The notes: generated from the letters alone by a model not told the origin. Positions 1 through 9,050 are shown, counted from the stretch's first letter. The stretch is 64,000 nt of DNA from Paraburkholderia podalyriae (GCF_014397785.1 NZ_VZQQ01000004.1:186001-250000), one strand, 5' to 3'. A program made the numbers and translations.

Positions 1-475
1 TCGCTTCGCGCTCGTTGGAGCCGATCCGTCGATTGATCAGTTCTTCTTCGCCCTGCTCCGTGGCGAAGTGCCACGTGCTCCCCTCTTTCACGATCGGCAC
101 CGGCATGGGCCACGCCTCGTCGCCGACCAGCAGAATCCGCCGGTTCGGTCCCCTGTCGTCGAGCACATGATAGGCGTCGAGCTCCTTGCTCGCCTTGGCC
201 CAGTTCGCCTCGTTCTCCGCCTGATCGGGCGAAACCACGAGGCTTTTGTGCGCTTCGCCGAAGATCGCGACGAGCGCCGCTTCGTCGTCGGTCTTCAGTG
301 CGCTGGACAGCGCGGCGACCGCGTCTTCCGGTGTGGCGAACGTTCGCTGCCCTTCGGCGAACGCGGCCAACGGAACCGACAGCGCGAGCACCATCGCGCA
401 CAGTCGGCGCGATGACGCGACACGCCGCCGCAAATCGTCGCGTGCGCGCTTTCCGGGGATGCTCTGCCCGCTCAT
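1..475 (-). CDS. DUF2950 family secreted protein (3' end beyond window)
   Basis: The reading frame starts at an ATG (475-473) and is still open at base 1, so about 158 N-terminal residues are seen and the C-terminus is missing. An AAGGAG ribosome site lies 5-6 bases before the ATG. The N-terminus has a basic stretch followed by a hydrophobic signal sequence ending AAFAEG, so the protein is probably exported. The mature part (EDAVAALSSALKTDDEAAL, then VGDEAWPMPVPIVKEG) fits the DUF2950 family, whose biochemical role is not known to me. It lies 9 bases downstream of the DUF3300 gene on the same strand. DUF3300 and DUF2950 genes commonly occur as a pair, which supports both calls. Confidence 0.85.
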   Translation of the reverse strand, partial: MSGQSIPGKRARDDLRRRVASSRRLCAMVLALSVPLAAFAEGQRTFATPEDAVAALSSALKTDDEAALVAIFGEAHKSLVVSPDQAENEANWAKASKELDAYHVLDDRGPNRRILLVGDEAWPMPVPIVKEGSTWHFATEQGEEELINRRIGSNEREA

Positions 476-484
476 GGCTGCTCC

Positions 485-1945
485 TTATCGCCGTCCGCCG
501 CCGCCGCGGCCGCCACCGCCACCGCCGGCCCGCGGCGAGAAACCACCACCGCCGCCGCGTCCGCCGCCACCGCCGGAAAATCCGCCGCCGCCTTGCGCCG
601 ATTGACGGCTCGCCGCGCCGCGCGCGCTGTTGGCCTGCGCGTCGCGCGCCGAGCCGTAGCCGCTGAACGCGTCGCCGCCGCGCGACTGCGCCGCGCGCGG
701 ATTCGCTTCCCGTGTGCCCGCCGACGTCGCCGGACGCTGGCTCGGCTGCGGCCGCCCTTGCGCGCCCGCGCCACCGCCAGCGCCCGCGAAGTTCGCGCCC
801 CCACCACCGCCCGCGCCACCGCCACCGCCCGCGAAGTTTGCGCCCGCGCCGCCGCCCGCACCGCCACGATTTCCGCCTGCGAGACCGCCGCCTGCACCTG
901 CACCTGCACCGCCGCCGCGAGAGGGCGGATCGCCGACCCGTTGCGTGCGCGCCGAGCGGTCCGCGACGCCGCTGACCTGCCCCGGCTTCTTGTCCGGGGT
1001 CCACGCTGACGAGCCCCCTCCCTGCGCGCGACCACCGCCGCGGTTGATGTCGCCCGTGTTGATATTGCCGCGCTCGACGTTTCTATCACCACGCTCGACA
1101 TTTCTATCACCACGTTCGACGTTTCTTTCGCGGTTGATATTGATGTTGTTGTTGCCGCCGCCTCCGTAATTCGTTTCATAGTGTCCGCCGTTCCACGCAG
1201 CGGTAATCGCCGCGCCCCAGATCAGCCCCGTCGCGAGTGCGGCGCCGGGCGCGTACGGATAGTAGTAGGCCGGATACGGCGTGGGCGCGTAGGCGTAGGT
1301 CACGGGCGCACTTGCCACGACGACGGTCTGCGGGTTGTACTGCGGGACGTAGATCACCTGCGGATCGGCCGGCTGGATCTTGATCACTTCTTTCTCGACG
1401 ACCACGACCTGTTTGTCGTCGGATTTCAGATGCCCCGCCGACTGCGTTTGCCGCCGGAAGCGCTGAATCGCCTGGAGCACCGAGCTCTGATCGGCAACGA
1501 CGGCTTCGCCTAGATTGATGGTCCAGTCGAGATCGTTGCTCATGTTCTTGACGATGTCGGGGTAATTCAGCAGCGCCTTCACCGGATCGTGCCACGCGTC
1601 GTTGAGCTTCAACGACTTGTTGGTCTTGTACTGATCGAGAAAGCGGTCGGCCTGGACGATTTCGACGGGATAAGTGGAGGCGGGAAGGATGATCGCGACC
1701 AGGTCGTCCGGATATAGCGCGATCGGTCCGACGAGTTTGTCGAGCGTCGCCGCGGGAATGGGGGCGTTCGGGGCGGCGTTCGCAGGGGCGTTCGCGGCCG
1801 GCGCCTGCGCCAGCGACAACACAGCGCAGAACGCGCCGCAGCACGCGAGAAGCGCCGCGCCCAGCACATGGCTGACACGTCGCGCGCGACTGTCGACCGT
1901 TGCAAACGGAATAATGCGTGCAAGAGCACGCGGATCGCGGTCCAT
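485..1945 (-). CDS. DUF3300 domain secreted protein with Gly-rich tail
   Basis: The protein has 486 residues. I chose the ATG at 1945 because a GAGGGGAA ribosome site precedes it and because the upstream extension looks non-coding. An N-terminal signal sequence (hydrophobic core VLGAALLACCGAFCAVLSLA) is followed at about residues 55-250 by the DUF3300 domain, recognisable from KLVGPIALYPDDLVAIILPA and PQVIYVPQYNPQTV. A short hydrophobic stretch (GAALATGLIWGAAITAAW) follows. The last 200 or so residues are low-complexity Gly/Ala/Arg/Asn, including three NVERGDR-type heptads. It is probably a periplasmic or envelope protein of unknown function. The extreme G+C bias makes other frames look open here; they are shadows. 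Confidence 0.88.
   Translation of the reverse strand: MDRDPRALARIIPFATVDSRARRVSHVLGAALLACCGAFCAVLSLAQAPAANAPANAAPNAPIPAATLDKLVGPIALYPDDLVAIILPASTYPVEIVQADRFLDQYKTNKSLKLNDAWHDPVKALLNYPDIVKNMSNDLDWTINLGEAVVADQSSVLQAIQRFRRQTQSAGHLKSDDKQVVVVEKEVIKIQPADPQVIYVPQYNPQTVVVASAPVTYAYAPTPYPAYYYPYAPGAALATGLIWGAAITAAWNGGHYETNYGGGGNNNININRERNVERGDRNVERGDRNVERGNINTGDINRGGGRAQGGGSSAWTPDKKPGQVSGVADRSARTQRVGDPPSRGGGAGAGAGGGLAGGNRGGAGGGAGANFAGGGGGAGGGGGANFAGAGGGAGAQGRPQPSQRPATSAGTREANPRAAQSRGGDAFSGYGSARDAQANSARGAASRQSAQGGGGFSGGGGGRGGGGGFSPRAGGGGGGRGGGGRR
1071..1133 (-). repeat. three 21-bp tandem repeats inside the DUF3300 gene
   Basis: Three 21-bp units (1071-1091, 1092-1112, 1113-1133) encode the heptad NVERGDR, NVERGDR, and a diverged third unit, between the conserved domain and the Gly-rich tail. 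Units one and two differ by a single base, so unit number could vary between strains. Confidence 0.8.
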
Positions 1946-2100
1946 CGATGCTTCCCCTCGCGCTTCGTCAGCGCCCCCCGGCTTGCCATGCTGCCCGGCA
2001 TTCCTGAGTCGCCATGTTTGACAGACAGTTCTCCGAAGCAATGGAAACGACATGCACCTGTTGCATGCATACAGTTTGGAAACCAGGGACGGGATTGCAA

Positions 2101-2121
2101 ATACGACCTTGGTCCCATTGC
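2101..2121 (+). promoter_or_regulatory. palindromic operator, copy 1 of 6
   Basis: ATACGACCTTGGTCCCATTG matches the motif that recurs at 11475, 21561, 22068, 26021 and 26920. It lies in the 349-bp divergent gap (1946-2294) between the DUF3300 gene (start 1945, minus) and the glycine-zipper gene (start 2295, plus), about 165 and 185 bp from the two starts. It therefore could serve either direction. I see no other gene in this gap. Confidence 0.65.
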
Positions 2122-2294
2122 GCGCGACAGGCCTGCGACGCCATGATGAAAGCGAACCTGCCATTGCTGCGCGACCACCGCGCGGCAACCGGTCCCAGCA
2201 GAGTTTCCATTCACGGGTGCCGGTTGCGCCCTCACGCCTGAGTGAACAGGCAGCCGGCGACTTGCACCCGCGCGTGCTCACGCAAGGAGCTGTC

Positions 2295-2768
2295 GTGAAT
2301 AAATCGACGAAATACTTCATTGTCGCCGCGTTGACCGCGTCGCTGTCGTTGGAAGGCCTGGCGCAATCGCGGCCGATTGCCTATCCGGCCAAAGGTCAAA
2401 GCCAGCAGCAACAGCAGCAGGACGAAGGCGCGTGCTATTCGTGGGCGCGCAGTAATACCGGCGTCGACCCGACCGCGGTCGCCAATGCCCCGCCCCCGCC
2501 TTCCGGGCCCGCGGTGGGAGGCGGCGAGCGCGTGCAGGGCGCCGCGCGCGGCGCGGCCGGCGGCGCGGTCATCGGCGCGATTGCGGGCGATGCCGGCAAG
2601 GGCGCCGCCATCGGCGCCGCGACCGGCACGATGGTCGGCGGATCGCGCGCGCGGCAGAACCGGCGCGCGGCCGCGGCACAGTCGCAGACGCAAACGCAGG
2701 GCTCGATGGACACGTTCAATCGCGCATTCGCCGCGTGCATGTCCGGGCGGGGCTACACGGTCCAATGA
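2295..2768 (+). CDS. secreted glycine-zipper protein
   Basis: The 157-residue protein starts at a GTG (2295) preceded by AAGGAG at 2284-2289; no ATG in frame has a comparable ribosome site. A signal sequence ending GLAQS is followed by a Gln run and one Cys. At about residues 78-115 lies a glycine-zipper segment (AARGAAGGAVIGAIAGDAGK) of the kind that packs as paired helices in or on membranes. A conserved-looking tail (FNRAFAACMSGRGYTV) with a second Cys closes it. It is probably a periplasmic or membrane-associated envelope protein. The next gene follows 43 bp downstream on the same strand. Function is unknown. Confidence 0.82.
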   Translation: MNKSTKYFIVAALTASLSLEGLAQSRPIAYPAKGQSQQQQQQDEGACYSWARSNTGVDPTAVANAPPPPSGPAVGGGERVQGAARGAAGGAVIGAIAGDAGKGAAIGAATGTMVGGSRARQNRRAAAAQSQTQTQGSMDTFNRAFAACMSGRGYTVQ

Positions 2769-2811
2769 GCGCGCAAGCGCGCGTCCATTCGCGGCGTTCA
2801 AGGAGAGCAGC

Positions 2812-3399
2812 ATGACAAACGGCAAACTCATCATCGCGGCGGCGCTCGTGTGTCTCGCGAATACGGGGTTCGCTCAGACGGAAGCACCGGTCGTGGTCAA
2901 GAGCGAGCCCGGCAAAGTGAGCATGTCGGGCACGGTCAAAACGACGTCGACTGTCGTCGGCATCGAGCCGGAAACCCGCACCGTCTGGCTCAAGGATCCG
3001 AAGGGCAAGGTCGTGCAGGTCGTGGTCGGCGAGGAAGCCCGCAACTTCGATCAGATCAGGGTCGGCGACGTGGTCAAAGCCGAGTATTCGCAGGCTCTGA
3101 CCATCACGCTGAAAAAAGGCAACGCGCCGCTGACCGCCAACGAAACGCAAATGCTCAATCGCACGCCCGCGGGCGCGAAACCCGGCGGCTCGGCCTCGCG
3201 CGAAGTCACCATCATGGCGAGCGTGGTCGCCGTCGATCACCAGAGCGGCGCGGTCAGGCTGAAAGGCCCGCAAGGCAATACGGTGGACCTGATCGTGCAG
3301 GATCCCGAACAGCTCAAGCGGATCAAAAAAGGCGACCAGATGCAAGCGGTCTATACGGAGGCGGTGGCCATCTCCGTTGAGCCGCTCGCCAGCAAATAG
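2812..3399 (+). CDS. secreted protein of unknown function with two similar repeats
   Basis: The 195-residue protein starts at an ATG with AAGGAG at 2800-2805. An N-terminal signal sequence ends TGFAQT. The mature part has two related halves: KTTSTVVGIEPETRTVWLKD...VGEEARNFDQIRVGDVVKA and IMASVVAVDHQSGAVRLKG...VQDPEQLKRIKKGDQMQA. Each looks like a small OB- or SH3-like beta unit, so the protein appears to be an internal duplication located in the periplasm. It sits between the glycine-zipper gene and the AI-2E permease gene on the same strand and is probably cotranscribed with them. I do not recognise a characterised homologue. Confidence 0.85.
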   Translation: MTNGKLIIAAALVCLANTGFAQTEAPVVVKSEPGKVSMSGTVKTTSTVVGIEPETRTVWLKDPKGKVVQVVVGEEARNFDQIRVGDVVKAEYSQALTITLKKGNAPLTANETQMLNRTPAGAKPGGSASREVTIMASVVAVDHQSGAVRLKGPQGNTVDLIVQDPEQLKRIKKGDQMQAVYTEAVAISVEPLASK

Positions 3400-3473
3400 C
3401 GGGCGTGCCCTGGCCCGCGCGCGTGAGCTTGCCGATCAGCTCAGCGAGCCACTCGGGAGGAACCGCAAACACA

Positions 3474-4685
3474 ATGGCGGACACGGCCCAACGCCCCCCG
3501 CAGCCGGAGCCGCAGCCGCGGCCTGAAGCGCCGCGTCAATTGCTGCGGCCCACGATCGATCTCGCGCAGATCCTGCTGGCCATCGGCGCGCTGCTGTTGC
3601 TGATCGGCGGCAGCCTTTACATCGTGCATCCGTTCGTGCCCGCGTTGATATGGGGCACGACGATCGTCGTCACTACCTGGCCGCTGATGCTCAAGCTCCA
3701 GCAGCACCTCGGCGGCCGGCGCTGGCTCGCCGTGATGATCATGCTGCTGGCCGAAGTCGTGGTGATCTGCATTCCGACCTACGGCGCGGTGTCCACGCTT
3801 GCCGATCATGCCGACGACATCATGGACTTCGTCAAAGGCCTGCCTGACTACTCGCTTCCGTCGCCCCCGCGCTGGCTGACCGGCATACCGTTGACCGAGC
3901 ACTTCACGCGCGAATGGCAACGACTGTCCGAAGCGGGACCGGGCGGCATGCTGGCGAGGATCGAGCCCTATGCCGCCGTGCTCGCCAAATGGCTGCTGGT
4001 TCAGATGGGGCTCGTCGGCGCATTCGCGTTGCATCTGCTTCTGATGATCATCCTGTGCGGCCTGTTGTACGCCAAGGGCGAGGCCGCGGTCGAGTTGGTG
4101 ACCGCCCTGGCGTTGCGGGTTGCACCGAACAACGGCAAGGGCATCGTGCATCTGACCGGACAGTCGATCCGCGCAATCGCACTCGGCGTCGTCGTGACCG
4201 CACTGGTGCAGGCGTCACTCGGCGCGGCCGGCATCTGGCTCGCGGGTATTCCGTTCGCGGCGGTGTTGAGCGCGCTGGTATTCGTCTTGTGTCTCGTGCA
4301 GCTGGGCCCGCTGTTGCCAATGCTCGGCTGCGTGATCTGGCTCTTCATGCACGACTCGCAGCTGACGGCGATCGTGCTGCTCGTCTGGGCCCTCTGCGTG
4401 TCAGCGCTCGACAACGTTCTGCGGCCGATACTGATTCGCCGCGCCGTCGCGCTGCCGCTGGTGCTGATTCTCGCGGGCGTGCTCGGCGGCCTGATCGCGG
4501 TGGGGCCGGTCGGCCTCTTCATCGGCCCGGTCATTCTCGCCGTCACCTACCATCTGCTGCTTGCATGGATCGCGCTACCGAACCGCGTATCGGCGCCGGA
4601 CGATCCGGCCGGTCTGGCGGAAGCCGCGCATGCCGCAAGCCTCGCTTCGGGGCCGGACGATCGGAGCGGAAAGGCTCTTTCATGA
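3474..4685 (+). CDS. AI-2E family (PerM/YdiK-like) membrane transporter
   Basis: The 403-residue protein starts at the ATG at 3474, which has GGGAGGAA about 12 bases upstream. It has a Pro-rich cytoplasmic N-terminus and about seven or eight hydrophobic segments. The family hallmark region near the C-terminus (ALDNVLRPILIRRAVALPLV followed by GVLGGLIAVGPVGLFIGPVI) is clear. AI-2E family proteins are inner-membrane permeases; the substrate cannot be told from the sequence. The gene is convergent with the 339-residue unknown gene, whose stop lies 22 bp away. Confidence 0.9.
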   Translation: MADTAQRPPQPEPQPRPEAPRQLLRPTIDLAQILLAIGALLLLIGGSLYIVHPFVPALIWGTTIVVTTWPLMLKLQQHLGGRRWLAVMIMLLAEVVVICIPTYGAVSTLADHADDIMDFVKGLPDYSLPSPPRWLTGIPLTEHFTREWQRLSEAGPGGMLARIEPYAAVLAKWLLVQMGLVGAFALHLLLMIILCGLLYAKGEAAVELVTALALRVAPNNGKGIVHLTGQSIRAIALGVVVTALVQASLGAAGIWLAGIPFAAVLSALVFVLCLVQLGPLLPMLGCVIWLFMHDSQLTAIVLLVWALCVSALDNVLRPILIRRAVALPLVLILAGVLGGLIAVGPVGLFIGPVILAVTYHLLLAWIALPNRVSAPDDPAGLAEAAHAASLASGPDDRSGKALS

Positions 4686-4707
4686 GCGAACCAAAGCACG
4701 GCTCGCG

Positions 4708-5727
4708 TCAGATCAGACGATGCGCATGCTGCAACGTGCTGCGGGGCGGCGCGAAATCGCCGCGCCGAAAGCGCACCGTCGAGAAGACCCGTATCGCGTT
4801 GGCACTCGCCGGCAGACGCGCAAGGCGAAACTCGATTTCGTGCGCGGGCCGCGTATCCCCCTCTGCCACGACGACGTTCATCCGGTCGAGCCGGAACGTG
4901 CTCTTCAGCACATAGAAATGTGCATCCGGCGCCGCCAGCACGCCGCAAACCAGATCGAGATGCCGCTCCAGCGCTTCGGTCTTCAGGCCCAACTGCGCCA
5001 GAGCGCGATCGTTCTCCTCGATCTGCACCTGCAGCCGCGCCACTTCCGCGAAATTCGACGGCGCGTCGCTGCCGAGCAACGAGCGCACGCCCGCCCCCTG
5101 CCGTTCGAGAATCGTCAGGCGGGTTTTCAGAAGCGCCTTTTCGCGTTGCAGTTCGTCCTGTCGCGAGGTATCGGCCTCGATCTTGGCGATGCCTTCGAGC
5201 ACGAGCTGATCGACGATCCGCAGCACGATTTCCCGTCGCAATGCGGCTTCGGATTCGCCGCACACGCGCACCTGGTGATCGCTGAAGTTGATCGTCGTCT
5301 GCGCGATGTCGGTATGCGTCGCCTCGCCGTATTGCCCGACACCGAAAATATGTCGCTCGTCGATGGCCATGCCGAGCACCGCGAAGGCTTCGTCGGCAGC
5401 GGGACGATCGTTGAAAAATACGTTGAGTTCGTGCGAGCGGTTAAAGGGCGGACACACGTCGTCGGGCGTGGCGAAAAAGGCGTGGATGTATGGGTCCGAC
5501 GCCCAGGCCGCCGCGTTCGCTTCGCGCGCGGGCGGCACTTCGTCGACGAGCCGGACCAGATAGGCGGTTGTGTGTTGCACGGCGGGCAGCAGGCGCGACG
5601 CGTAATTGCGCGCGAGCCGCAACGACGGACAGAGTCCAACGATTCGCTCGACGATTGCCCTCGCCTGCGGATCGTCGCTCGCTTCGGACCCGGCGCGCTT
5701 CGTCAGCCACCGCGACAGCAGACCCAT
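4708..5727 (-). CDS. conserved hypothetical protein with coiled coil
   Basis: This 339-residue protein has no signal sequence or membrane segment and is probably cytoplasmic. The middle to C-terminal part (about residues 175-265) is rich in heptad-like Glu/Leu/Arg stretches (KALLKTRLTILERQ, LQVQIEENDRALAQLGLKTE) and likely forms a coiled coil. The N-terminal part contains no motif I can name. It is the last gene of the DUF3141-phosphotransacylase-ackA-fabI-RRM run, 19 bp after the RRM gene, so a role in the same low-oxygen response is an inference from position only. Confidence 0.75.
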   Translation of the reverse strand: MGLLSRWLTKRAGSEASDDPQARAIVERIVGLCPSLRLARNYASRLLPAVQHTTAYLVRLVDEVPPAREANAAAWASDPYIHAFFATPDDVCPPFNRSHELNVFFNDRPAADEAFAVLGMAIDERHIFGVGQYGEATHTDIAQTTINFSDHQVRVCGESEAALRREIVLRIVDQLVLEGIAKIEADTSRQDELQREKALLKTRLTILERQGAGVRSLLGSDAPSNFAEVARLQVQIEENDRALAQLGLKTEALERHLDLVCGVLAAPDAHFYVLKSTFRLDRMNVVVAEGDTRPAHEIEFRLARLPASANAIRVFSTVRFRRGDFAPPRSTLQHAHRLI

Positions 5728-5746
5728 GCCCGGCTCCCGTCGCCCG

Positions 5747-6004
5747 TCACGATTCGTCGCGCTCCGGCAGCAGCTGCGCGACGATCGTGTGGTTTTTCCA
5801 GAACAGGTTATGGACGCGGTTTTGCAGCACGCGCAGTCCGTCCCTGCTCACGGCGTCGAACACGACCACCGCGCCGGGCCTCGAGCCCGTGCCGTGCACC
5901 CGCTGGATCGAGCTGAAGCGCGGGAACCCGTACCGGATCAGGAACTCGCCGATCTCTTCGTCCGAGACGCTTTCCTCGACGTTTCCAAGAAACAATTCAG
6001 CCAT
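5747..6004 (-). CDS. small RRM-type RNA-binding protein
   Basis: The 85-residue protein begins MAELFLGNV, a good RNP2 strand of an RNA recognition motif. The alternation of strands and helices (helix SDEEIGEFLIRYG, strand RPGAVVVFD in the RNP1 position, last strand HTIVAQLLPE) fits one RRM fold. The RNP1 segment lacks the usual aromatic residues, so RNA contact may differ from classical RRMs. It lies 32 bp after fabI and 19 bp before the coiled-coil gene on the same strand. A post-transcriptional role in this operon is plausible but not shown. Confidence 0.75.
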   Translation of the reverse strand: MAELFLGNVEESVSDEEIGEFLIRYGFPRFSSIQRVHGTGSRPGAVVVFDAVSRDGLRVLQNRVHNLFWKNHTIVAQLLPERDES

Positions 6005-6036
6005 GATGCTTACTCCCTAGGGTCTGTTTACATACC

Positions 6037-6819
6037 CTATGCCACGATGTTCAGTCCGCCGTCGATATACAACGTGGAACCGGAAAGCCGCCGCGCATAC
6101 GGCGTGGCCAGAAACGCGCAGCTATAACCGACGTCCATGATGTCGGCCAGTTCGCCGATCGGCGCGCGCTGCACCGCTTCGTTGAGCAGCAGCTCGAAAT
6201 CCTTCAAGCCCGAAGCGGCGCGGGTCTTCAGCGGCCCGGGAGATATCGCGTGCACGCGGATGCCGTTCGGCCCCAGCTCGAACGCGAGATAGCGTGCGCA
6301 GGCTTCGAGCGCCGCCTTGACGGGGCCCATCAAGTTGTAGTTCGGCACGACCTTGTTCGCGCCGTAATAGCTCATCGTCAGCATGGTGCCGCCGTCTTTC
6401 ATCAGCGGCGCGGCAAGGCGCGCCATCCGCACGAACGAATGACAGGAGATGTCCATCGCGCTCAGGAAGCCTTCGCGCGACGATCGCAGCAGTCCGCCAT
6501 GCAGATCCGCTTTCGGCGCCCAGGCAATCGCGTGAACGAGAATATCGAGGCGCCCCCAGGTCTTCTCGATCCGATCGAAAACGGCCTCCATCGCGTCCTC
6601 GCCCGTTACGTCGAGCGGCATGAAGATCTCGGCATCGAGTGCTTTCGCAATCGGTTCCACATGCGGCAGCGCCTTGTCGTTCGCATAGGTGAGCGCAACG
6701 CTCGCGCCGAGTTCGTGAAACGCCTTCGCACAACCATAGGCAATCGAAGCTTCGTTGGCGACGCCGGTCACGAGAGCCTTTGTTCCTTCCAGAATCAAAC
6801 GCGATTGCTCGACAGACAT
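6037..6819 (-). CDS. fabI: enoyl-[acyl-carrier-protein] reductase FabI
   Basis: The 260-residue NADH-dependent enoyl-ACP reductase catalyses the last step of fatty acid elongation. The N-terminal nucleotide site (VTGVANEASIAYGCAKAFHE) and the active-site block SYYGANKVVPNYNLMGPVK show the paired Tyr and the Tyr-X6-Lys arrangement of FabI. The C-terminus ends STLYIDGGLNIV as usual, and the length matches the family. GAGGAG precedes the ATG. It is 12 bp after ackA, within an operon under copy 2 of the palindrome, so this copy is probably a condition-specific FabI rather than the housekeeping one; that is inference. Confidence 0.93.
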   Translation of the reverse strand: MSVEQSRLILEGTKALVTGVANEASIAYGCAKAFHELGASVALTYANDKALPHVEPIAKALDAEIFMPLDVTGEDAMEAVFDRIEKTWGRLDILVHAIAWAPKADLHGGLLRSSREGFLSAMDISCHSFVRMARLAAPLMKDGGTMLTMSYYGANKVVPNYNLMGPVKAALEACARYLAFELGPNGIRVHAISPGPLKTRAASGLKDFELLLNEAVQRAPIGELADIMDVGYSCAFLATPYARRLSGSTLYIDGGLNIVA

Positions 6820-6831
6820 GGTGAAACTCCT

Positions 6832-8007
6832 CTATGCGACGAAAGCGAGCGTATGGCGGGCGATCATCAGTTCCTCGTTGGTGGGCACGACCCAGACCGG
6901 CAGCTTGCTCGAAGCGCGGCTGATCAGCGGGCCGCCCGCCCGATTGGCCGCGTCGTCGAGTTCGGCCCCGAGCCACGCCGCATCGCGCACGATGCGCTCG
7001 CGGATCGCGACGGCGTGTTCGCCGATGCCAGCCGTCAGCACCAGTGCGTCGAGACCTTGCATCGCCGCGGCGAGACTGCCGAGTTCGCGCCCGATACGGT
7101 AGGTGTACACGTCGATGGCAAAGCGCGCGCGCGGGTCGGCGCTGTCGAGCAGTGCGCGCATGTCGCCCGAGAGGCCCGACATACCGAGCAATCCCGAGCC
7201 TTTGTAGAGCAGGTCCGCGATCGCCCGCGAATCCATCTGCAACTCGTCGAGCAGATACAGAATCACGCCGGGGTCGAGGGTGCCGCAACGCGTGCCCATC
7301 GGCAGGCCTTCCACCGCCGTGAAGCCCATCGTGCTGGCCACACTCTTGCCCGCGACCATCGCGCACATACTCGCGCCGTTGCCCAGATGCGCGACGACGG
7401 TGCGTCCGCCCGCCGCGGCCGGCGCGATCTGCGGCAGCACGCTCGCGATGTATTCGTACGACAGCCCGTGAAAGCCGTAGCGCCGCACGCCGCGCCCAGT
7501 AATCGACGCGGGCAGCGCATAGGCCTGCGCGGTCTCGGTCTGCGTGCGATGAAACGTGGTGTCGAAGCACGCGACCTGGGCAAGCTCGGGACGCAACTGC
7601 GCGAGGATGCGAATCGGTTTCAGGTTATGCGGCTGATGGAGCGGCGCGAGTGGGCTCAGGCTCTCCAGCTCATCGAGCACGTCGGAGGTCACGACGACCG
7701 GCCCGGCAAAGTGCTGCCCGCCGTGCACGACGCGATGCCCGACCGCCTTGAGCTGCTCGCCGCCGCCGTGGTCGCGTAAAAAACCGCCCAGATATTCGAT
7801 CGCGCCCTGATGACCGAGCTGGTAGCCATCGCCCCATTCGTGCGAGCTGGCCTCGCCGTCGCGATCGGTCGCGCGAAACCGCGGGCTCGTGTAGAGCGCT
7901 TCGATCTGGCCGCGCAGAATCAGTTCGAGTTGCGCGTGTTGCGCGTCGAAGGCGCTGAACTTGAGGCTCGACGACCCGGCGTTCAATACGAGGATCACAT
8001 CCGCCAT
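6832..8007 (-). CDS. ackA: acetate kinase
   Basis: The 391-residue protein carries the acetate kinase signatures in order: VLNAGSSSLKFS at the N-terminus, HRVVHGGQHF, FDTTFHRTQ, GFHGLSYEY and HLGNGASMCAM, plus the late FTAGIGEHA-like LTAGIGEHAVAIRERI. It converts acyl phosphate plus ADP to acid plus ATP, giving substrate-level phosphorylation in the cytoplasm. It starts only 4 bases after the stop of the phosphotransacylase gene, so the two enzymes form an acyl-CoA to acetate (or butyrate) ATP-yielding pair, which suits growth when oxygen is short. Confidence 0.94.
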   Translation of the reverse strand: MADVILVLNAGSSSLKFSAFDAQHAQLELILRGQIEALYTSPRFRATDRDGEASSHEWGDGYQLGHQGAIEYLGGFLRDHGGGEQLKAVGHRVVHGGQHFAGPVVVTSDVLDELESLSPLAPLHQPHNLKPIRILAQLRPELAQVACFDTTFHRTQTETAQAYALPASITGRGVRRYGFHGLSYEYIASVLPQIAPAAAGGRTVVAHLGNGASMCAMVAGKSVASTMGFTAVEGLPMGTRCGTLDPGVILYLLDELQMDSRAIADLLYKGSGLLGMSGLSGDMRALLDSADPRARFAIDVYTYRIGRELGSLAAAMQGLDALVLTAGIGEHAVAIRERIVRDAAWLGAELDDAANRAGGPLISRASSKLPVWVVPTNEELMIARHTLAFVA

Positions 8008-8011
8008 GACG

Positions 8012-8947
8012 TCACCCCAGCACCTTGCCGGCCTCGCGCCGCGCCTTCGCCACCAGCGCGGCGACCGCGCACGACGCGAGACGCGTCGTCAGCGAATCCG
8101 CGCGGCTCGTCAGAATGATCGGCACGCGCGCGCCGAGCACGATACCCGCCGCGTCCGCGCCGGCGAGAAACGACAGGCTCTTCGCGAGCATGTTGCCCGC
8201 TTCAAGGTCCGGCACCATCAATACATTGGCGCGTCCGGCAACCCGCGACTCGATGCGCTTGATGCGCATGGCTTCGAGGCTGATCGCGTTGTCGAGCGCG
8301 AGCGGACCGTCGACGAGCGCGCCGGTAATCTGGCCGCGATCCACCATCTTGCACAGCGCAGCCGCTTCCACCGTCGATGGAATCTTCGGATTGACGCTCT
8401 CGGTCGCCGACAGGATCGCCACGCGCACTTCGTCCAGCTTCAGCGCGTGCCCGAGGTCGATCGCGTTCTGCAGGATGTCGACCTTCTCTTCGAGCGTCGG
8501 CGCGATGTTGATCGCGGCGTCGGTGATGATCAGCGCGTTCTCGTAGGCGGGCACGTCCATCACGAAGCAATGGCTGACGCGCCGCTCGGTGCGCAGGCCC
8601 CCCTCGCGGCGAATCACTTCGGCCATCAGCTCGTCCGTATGCAGGCTGCCTTTCATCAGGGCCTCCGCCTTGCCTTCGCGCACCAGTTGCACGGCCATGG
8701 CGGCAGCGGCATGGCTATGCGGCGCATCGACGATCGTGAAGTCCGATATGTCGATCTCGTGCTCCGCGGCAATCGCTTCGATGCGCGCGCGCGGCCCGAC
8801 CAGCAGCGGCGCGATCAGTCGCATCCCGGCCGCTTCGACCGCGCCGTTGAGCGAACTCGGGTCGCATGGATGCGCGACCGCTGTCGGCAATGCCGGCAGT
8901 GTCTGGCTGAATTCGATCAGCCGCTGATACTTCGCGTGCTTTTCCAT
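8012..8947 (-). CDS. phosphate acetyl/butyryltransferase
   Basis: The 311-residue protein belongs to the PTA/PTB family that exchanges CoA for phosphate on short acyl groups. Typical blocks are LMKGSLHTDELM, VSHCFVMDVPAYENALIITDAA, KIPSTVEAAALCKMVDRGQI and VDGPLALDNAIS. It is the short single-domain form often annotated as phosphate butyryltransferase or as the bifunctional enoyl-CoA hydratase/phosphate acetyltransferase type without the hydratase part. Acetyl- versus butyryl-CoA preference cannot be read from the sequence. It lies 103 bp after the DUF3141 gene and 4 bases before ackA. Confidence 0.9.
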   Translation of the reverse strand: MEKHAKYQRLIEFSQTLPALPTAVAHPCDPSSLNGAVEAAGMRLIAPLLVGPRARIEAIAAEHEIDISDFTIVDAPHSHAAAAMAVQLVREGKAEALMKGSLHTDELMAEVIRREGGLRTERRVSHCFVMDVPAYENALIITDAAINIAPTLEEKVDILQNAIDLGHALKLDEVRVAILSATESVNPKIPSTVEAAALCKMVDRGQITGALVDGPLALDNAISLEAMRIKRIESRVAGRANVLMVPDLEAGNMLAKSLSFLAGADAAGIVLGARVPIILTSRADSLTTRLASCAVAALVAKARREAGKVLG

Positions 8948-9050
8948 CGACGTATTCCTCTTGTGTACGGCGGGTTGGGTTCGCGCCGCGCGGCGCGCCG
9001 TGCTTACGCTTGTGGCGCGTTCACGTCCGGCCGCGCATCGCGCCGGTCGC

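Noticed and set aside
485..1179. Several long open frames on both strands overlapping the DUF3300 tail
   Set aside because: They arise from extreme third-position G+C and Gly/Arg/Ala low complexity; only the DUF3300 frame has a signal sequence, domain and ribosome site.
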